Origin: Nitrososphaeria archaeon
Lineage (GTDB): Archaea > Thermoproteota > Nitrososphaeria > Conexivisphaerales > UBA164
Direction: 5' to 3'
Assembly: GCA_029775955.1 (NCBI GenBank)
Contig: JARVJW010000041.1
Location: 1-26,613 of the forward strand
DNA length: 26,613 nt
The position numbers were made by a program, and so were the translations under genes. The notes under the pieces are model-generated. The model was not told where the DNA came from, made no database searches, and was given only the letters and a program-made list of their open reading frames with translations. Shown here piece by piece: positions 22,959 through 26,613 of the stretch. Each line of letters opens with the position of its first letter. The first letter of the stretch is position 1.

Positions 22959-24149
22959 CTACACCCCCATTGCCCCTTTAATAAGCGTTAAAGCTTCTTC
23001 TGCCTTGCTTGAACTCAAGTATATCTTTATCGTACTAGATATTGTTGAAACGCCAAACAGGTTTATGTTTCTTTCTGCAAGTGGGGATATTAGAGTGCTG
23101 AGGTAACCAGGTGTGGCTTCAAGGTCCAGGGACTTGATCGTTATTTCCGAAAGCCCACTTATTACGCTAACCGCTTTTGCCACTCCTTCCTTTACAAGAA
23201 TATCGTGCACTTTGCCGTAAATTCCGTCTTCTGATGAGACATAAGCCAGAATAGCCTTTTGCCCGTAAACGAATCCATAAACCTTAACGTTTACCGCCTG
23301 AAGTGCTCTGTTAAATGCCGTTAACGCTTCTTCAGATTCCGATGATGGTATTACAGTTATCATGCTCACATTTTTATCGCTTATGTTCACCCCCATGCCG
23401 TTTGATGGATTTATTATCGTTCCGCTGTTCAACCCATCTTCTAAGCTTGTTATCCTTATTATCCCGTCCAAGTACTTGAACGCTTTGTAGTGGATCAGGC
23501 CGCTCCCCCCAGCTGAAAGGGCCAATGCCTCATCAGCATCCAGCTCCTGTATTGCCTTCACGTTCTGCGCTTTTTTCGGGTCACCTGACATGGCTATGCC
23601 AACATCCTTAAAGAGAACAACCTCCTTGGCTTTAAGACATGCTCCCAACACTACCGCAGTTGTATCACTTCCTCCTCTCCCTAGAGTCTGTATTTCCCCC
23701 TTATCATTGACACCTATAAAACCGCACACTATTGGAACCTTGCCCTGCCTCAACATTGGTACTATCTTTTCTTCAGTTGCTTTTTTGGTCATTTCCATGT
23801 CCACATCAGCGTCCAAGTATGAACCATTTGAAAACACGGGCCAGTCAGGAAGCATTGGGTCCACAAGAACTGCATCGATGCCATTTGCCTTCAAAGTTGA
23901 AACCATAATTCTTGCACTCACCCTTTCACCCATGGATATGATCTCTGCCCTATCAGATCCTGCACTTATTTTAAGTTTATCAGCTATGTCATCAAGCCTG
24001 TTTGTTTCTCCCTTCATTGCAGATACAACGACTACAACACTATTTCCTTCTGCATAAATTTTTTTTATTGTTTCAACGGCATTTTTAATTTGATTTGGAT
24101 CAGTAAGTACGGAACCGCCCATTTTAAGGACGTAAATAAAGTAAATCAC
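22959..24149 (-). CDS. lysC: Aspartate kinase
   Basis: Phosphorylates L-aspartate, the first step of the operon's route. The N-terminal kinase domain shows VLKMGGSVLTDPNQI (K-x-G-G-S), VVVVSAMKGETNRL, GFIGVNDKGEIQTLGRGGSD and GACLKAKEVVLFKDVGI; about residues 265-396 form two ACT domains (ISDKNVSMITVIPSSES, YLSTLISPLAERNINLFGVS), which in this family usually bind an amino-acid inhibitor. I prefer GTG at 24149, 7 bases after GAGG; TTG at 24152 is the alternative. First gene of the operon. Which amino acid regulates it, aspartate-family or aromatic, cannot be read from sequence but matters because the gene heads an aromatic operon. Confidence 0.95.
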   Translation of the reverse strand: MIYFIYVLKMGGSVLTDPNQIKNAVETIKKIYAEGNSVVVVVSAMKGETNRLDDIADKLKISAGSDRAEIISMGERVSARIMVSTLKANGIDAVLVDPMLPDWPVFSNGSYLDADVDMEMTKKATEEKIVPMLRQGKVPIVCGFIGVNDKGEIQTLGRGGSDTTAVVLGACLKAKEVVLFKDVGIAMSGDPKKAQNVKAIQELDADEALALSAGGSGLIHYKAFKYLDGIIRITSLEDGLNSGTIINPSNGMGVNISDKNVSMITVIPSSESEEALTAFNRALQAVNVKVYGFVYGQKAILAYVSSEDGIYGKVHDILVKEGVAKAVSVISGLSEITIKSLDLEATPGYLSTLISPLAERNINLFGVSTISSTIKIYLSSSKAEEALTLIKGAMGV

Positions 24150-24190
24150 CAACAGACCTCATTTTACCTCATCATATCTTCATTTTAGGC

Positions 24191-24200
24191 GTATTAAAGT
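24191..24200 (-). promoter_or_regulatory. TATA box of the aspartate-to-chorismate operon
   Basis: Minus-strand ACTTTAATAC, centred about 47 bases before GTG 24149. Initiation near 24170 would give a leader of about 20 bases, enough to carry the GAGG ribosome site. It is the only obvious promoter for the ten following genes, since the internal gaps are at most 43 bases. Confidence 0.45.
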
Positions 24201-24239
24201 TTTATTGTTAAAGTGGGTGTGGGGCACTTATTGCATAGT

Positions 24240-24960
24240 TACCTATCAAAGTTGAATGGATTATGAACTGGTGCATAGTTTTCAATTCTCTCATCACGCC
24301 TCTGGGCAAACCAGCATCTTCTGCAGCAAAGCCTCATAATTGCTCCTCTGATGATATTGTTCAAGGTATTTTATTTAGTGGTAAACTCTTTCATAGTGTC
24401 CCACTTCTGGGAACCATTTAACATTAAATTTAGGATCATGTGCACCTTCCAGCCAAACATGTCAACATCTATGTGAGATAGCTATTGATCTATCAAAGGT
24501 ATTTCCTTTTTAATTTGAACAAGATGTACATCTTTCAGGTCCATTATGGTGAACGTGTGGACAAAGAGCTGCCTTTTTTTCTTATTGACCTTTGCCATAT
24601 CATTAAGCTTCTGGGCATACGACTCATAGTTCTTCTTGATGGTCAGGGAGTGGCCTGTGCCATCATGTATTAGATGCTGTGATTCCCTTGAGCACATGCA
24701 GGTTGTGAATAGCTATCATTACCTGAATATATCCCTTCAATTGTCTTGTAGGAAACTTATGTAGCGTTGCATTGCCAGCACGTCAGAGAACATCCTGTTT
24801 GGCCAAGCTGCTTGATCAGGAGAAGCTTGACCCTGCATTAAAGAGGATGGCCTGCTCTATCTGGATTATGCTGACAGCTTCATGCACCAGAGGGCTGAGC
24901 ATTTTCATTGCTTACCTTCTCCGCAAAGTCCTCCAATCCATTTTTTAGATGGTTCAGTTT
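24240..24960 (-). pseudogene. Decayed DDE transposase (IS remnant)
   Basis: Transposase-like peptides appear in shifting minus-strand frames. At 24482-24697 one frame gives IHDGTGHSLTIKKNYESYAQ then KLNDMAKVNKKKRQLFVHTF, resembling the first-Asp region (DGTG) and following strand of IS4-type DDE transposases. Nearer the 3' end, NGSQKWDTMKEFTTK (24370-24430) stops in one frame, KYLEQYHQRSNYEALLQ continues in a second, and AQRRDERIENYAPVHNPFNF returns to the first and ends at TAA 24240. The last two resemble the C-terminal catalytic Glu region and tail. The middle part and second Asp region seem deleted; the N-terminal part (24700-24960) is also frameshifted. No clear terminal repeats remain. 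It explains most of the gene-free stretch between lysC and proS. Confidence 0.72.
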
Positions 24961-25125
24961 GCTGATATAATCATTGATCTCCTTACTATATCGTTATCAG
25001 CATACTATGTATATAAATCGGGAAGTTTATTTGTCTCTTTATAAAACAGCGGCAAATAGCGTTATGTTTTTTGTTATGGTAAATAATGTTAGAATAACGT
25101 CGCACACCCGAGCATGGCGAATTAC
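24961..25125. other. AT-rich non-coding spacer between the IS relic and proS
   Basis: I see no gene here. An open frame continues upstream of proS through this stretch, but its composition (runs of Tyr, Ile, Val from AT-rich sequence) is unlike the enzyme and unlike archaeal ProRS N-termini. Two strong TATA-like strings on the plus strand (TATATAAA at 25010-25017 and TTTATAAAA at 25038-25046) could be older promoters or IS-flanking sequence. Confidence 0.5.
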
Positions 25126-25136
25126 TTATATTTTAA
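25126..25136 (+). promoter_or_regulatory. TATA box of proS
   Basis: TTATATTTTAA is centred about 24 bases before ATG 25154. This spacing places transcription initiation at or next to the start codon and so predicts a leaderless message. Confidence 0.5.
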
Positions 25137-25153
25137 GCTATCAGAAGGTGCAC

Positions 25154-26557
25154 ATGGGGCCAAAGAAAAAATCGTTTAGTGAATGGTACGATTACATATT
25201 GAAAGAGGGGGAATTTATAGATGTTCGTTATGGCGTTAAGGGCATGATTGTTTACAGACCTCGAGGCATGGTCATAATCAGCAAGCTTTACCAGATATTT
25301 GAAAGTGACCTGAAGGAAAGGGGACATCAACAGGTGCTCTTTCCTCTGATGATAGGACTTCCTAACTTCAAAAAGGAGTCTGAGCACATAAAGGGATTTG
25401 AGGAAGAGGTATTCATAGTTAGTCGAGCTGGTGGCAAGGATCTGGATGAGCCGATGGTTATCAGGCCAACTTCAGAAACTGCTTTCTATCCGATGTTTAA
25501 GCTATGGATAAGCAGCTACAGGGATTTGCCTTACAAGACATTTCAGTCAGTTGCAGTTTATAGGTACGAAACTAAAGCTACAAGGCCACTCTTTAGGGGC
25601 AGGGAGTTTCTCTGGATAGAAACTCATAACCTTTTTGCAAACGAAGTTGATGCAATGAATCATGTCAAGGATGACATAGAAATGATGGGTTCAAGGCTTA
25701 GCGAGATGGGGATCCCTTATCTTGTTGTAAAGAGAGAACCTTATGACAGGTTCCCAGGGGCTGTCCAGAGCTTTGCGTACGATGCAATACTCCCTACGGG
25801 TGAGGTGTTACAGGTTGCTACTACTCACTATCTAGGCCAGAACTTTACAAAACCATTTGAAGTTGAATATTTAACTGAAAACAGTGATAAACAACACGCA
25901 TTTAGCACAACCCTAGGGATTGGAATATCCCGCCTTCTGGGGGCACTGGTTGCATGTCACGGCGACGACAATGGGGCTTATATTCCGCCACAGTTAAGTG
26001 ACAAGCTTGGGATTGTTGTGCCCATCTTTTCAGGGAATAAAAACTATGAAGTTATACAGTACGTTAAAAGGGTATATTCCATGCTTCCAGCAGGGCAGTT
26101 TTTGCTTGATAATAGCGAACTTACGCCGGGAGAAAAGTATTATATGAGCGAACTTAAAGGGTACCCGCTCAGGATTGAAATAGGAAGTAAGGAAGCCAGG
26201 GACAACACAGTAACTATATTCAGGAGGGATACTAGAAAAAGGAAGGTAGTGGACATTGGCTACCTACCAAAAGAAATAGAGGGCACAGTACAGGAAATGA
26301 AAGCAAACCTCAGATCGAATTCAAAAATCATAATACATGATGCAATGAAGAGGGATGAAATAATTGAATTATCTGGCAAGAACTTGATAATAAGGGCAAA
26401 CTTCTGCGGTAAAAAGGAATGTGCAGATGAAATAAAGGAGAAGACTGGAGGATATGAAGTAAGGGGAGAGCTTTACAATGAGGAGCAGCCTCAGGGCACG
26501 TGCGCATGGTGCGGAAATCAAGCTGTCAGAAAGGTGATACTTGCAAGGGCGTATTGA
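25154..26557 (+). CDS. proS: Prolyl-tRNA synthetase, archaeal/eukaryotic type
   Basis: Class II synthetase that charges tRNA-Pro. Counting from ATG 25154 the protein has 467 residues, close to other archaeal ProRS, and starts MGPKKKSFSEWYDYILKEGE. Class II motifs: VIRPTSETAFYPMFKLWISS then VAVYRYETKATRPLFRGREF (motif 2 region, ending FLWIETH), and TTLGIGISRLLGALVACHGD (motif 3), followed by NGAYIPPQL. The C-terminus holds FCGKKEC and CAWCG, the zinc-binding domain of the archaeal/eukaryotic type, and ends in the characteristic Tyr. There is no bacterial editing insertion. The frame is open upstream to 24974, but the TATA box and family N-terminus fix the start at 25154. Confidence 0.96.
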   Translation: MGPKKKSFSEWYDYILKEGEFIDVRYGVKGMIVYRPRGMVIISKLYQIFESDLKERGHQQVLFPLMIGLPNFKKESEHIKGFEEEVFIVSRAGGKDLDEPMVIRPTSETAFYPMFKLWISSYRDLPYKTFQSVAVYRYETKATRPLFRGREFLWIETHNLFANEVDAMNHVKDDIEMMGSRLSEMGIPYLVVKREPYDRFPGAVQSFAYDAILPTGEVLQVATTHYLGQNFTKPFEVEYLTENSDKQHAFSTTLGIGISRLLGALVACHGDDNGAYIPPQLSDKLGIVVPIFSGNKNYEVIQYVKRVYSMLPAGQFLLDNSELTPGEKYYMSELKGYPLRIEIGSKEARDNTVTIFRRDTRKRKVVDIGYLPKEIEGTVQEMKANLRSNSKIIIHDAMKRDEIIELSGKNLIIRANFCGKKECADEIKEKTGGYEVRGELYNEEQPQGTCAWCGNQAVRKVILARAY

Positions 26558-26613
26558 TGACTCTAATATATGGTCAATGATTTGCTTTATCACATAAAGT
26601 GAACTACCCCGCC

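Noticed and set aside
24974..25153. In-frame N-terminal extension of proS of 60 residues
   Set aside because: Composition is that of AT-rich non-coding DNA, archaeal ProRS starts near MGPKKK, and a TATA box sits inside the extension at leaderless distance from ATG 25154.
24150..25153. Complete insertion sequence with terminal inverted repeats around the transposase relic
   Set aside because: I compared the edges near 24220-24240 and 24960-25030 by eye and saw no matching ends, so only the decayed gene is annotated.
1..26613. tRNA genes, rRNA genes or CRISPR arrays
   Set aside because: No cloverleaf with a TTCGA-type T loop, no rRNA signature and no regularly spaced repeats were noticed in any intergenic stretch.

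Overview
The window looks like chromosome of a thermoacidophilic archaeon of the Thermoplasmatales (Thermoplasma/Ferroplasma/Cuniculiplasma-like lineages). The grounds are an A-type ATPase operon whose catalytic subunit has a mini-intein in the P-loop, the archaeal aspartate-semialdehyde route into the shikimate pathway, a GHMP-type shikimate kinase, an archaeal-type prolyl-tRNA synthetase, TATA-box promoters, and many TTG/GTG starts preceded by GGTGA or GGAGG. No rRNA, tRNA or CRISPR array was seen. All genes except two (7224-8216 and proS) lie on the minus strand.

Layout. (1) 76-6959: a five-gene respiratory operon, read right to left: TAT-exported molybdopterin oxidoreductase, four-cluster Fe-S subunit, NrfD-like membrane anchor, an HdrA/MvhD-flavoured polyferredoxin, and a TorD-like chaperone. 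It probably links a quinone pool to a sulfur-type electron acceptor or donor; the substrate is not readable from sequence. (2) 7224-8216: a divergently transcribed orphan protein with phosphoribosyltransferase-like motifs. (3) 8227-13634: A-ATPase operon F-E-A(intein)-B-D-[45-aa coiled coil]-K. The small gene between D and K appears to start with CTG and was missed by ordinary ORF calling. Subunits I, C and a full-length H are not present here. (4) 13766-14302: a corrinoid adenosyltransferase, preceded by a possible Cys/His micro-ORF. (5) 14478-24149: a ten-gene, almost gapless operon that runs from aspartate to prephenate: lysC, asd, aroA', aroB', aroD, aroE, aroK, aroA, aroC and a chorismate mutase fused to an aminotransferase-like domain that has lost its PLP lysine. 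(6) 24240-24960: a badly decayed DDE transposase. (7) 25154-26557: proS, probably leaderless.

How it fits together. Aspartate kinase and aspartate-semialdehyde dehydrogenase supply aspartate semialdehyde to AroA', AroB' converts that product to 3-dehydroquinate, and AroD-E-K-A-C carry it to chorismate. The last gene commits chorismate to Phe/Tyr. The respiratory operon and the A-ATPase are the energy-conserving parts of the window.

The most unusual items are the chorismate mutase/pseudo-aminotransferase fusion, the CTG-initiated 45-aa gene in the ATPase operon, a 37-bp remnant resembling an IS200/IS605 right end that supplies the ribosome binding site of the chorismate mutase gene, and the polyferredoxin in the molybdoenzyme operon. 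All start choices, family assignments and promoter calls were made by eye; no database search was possible.
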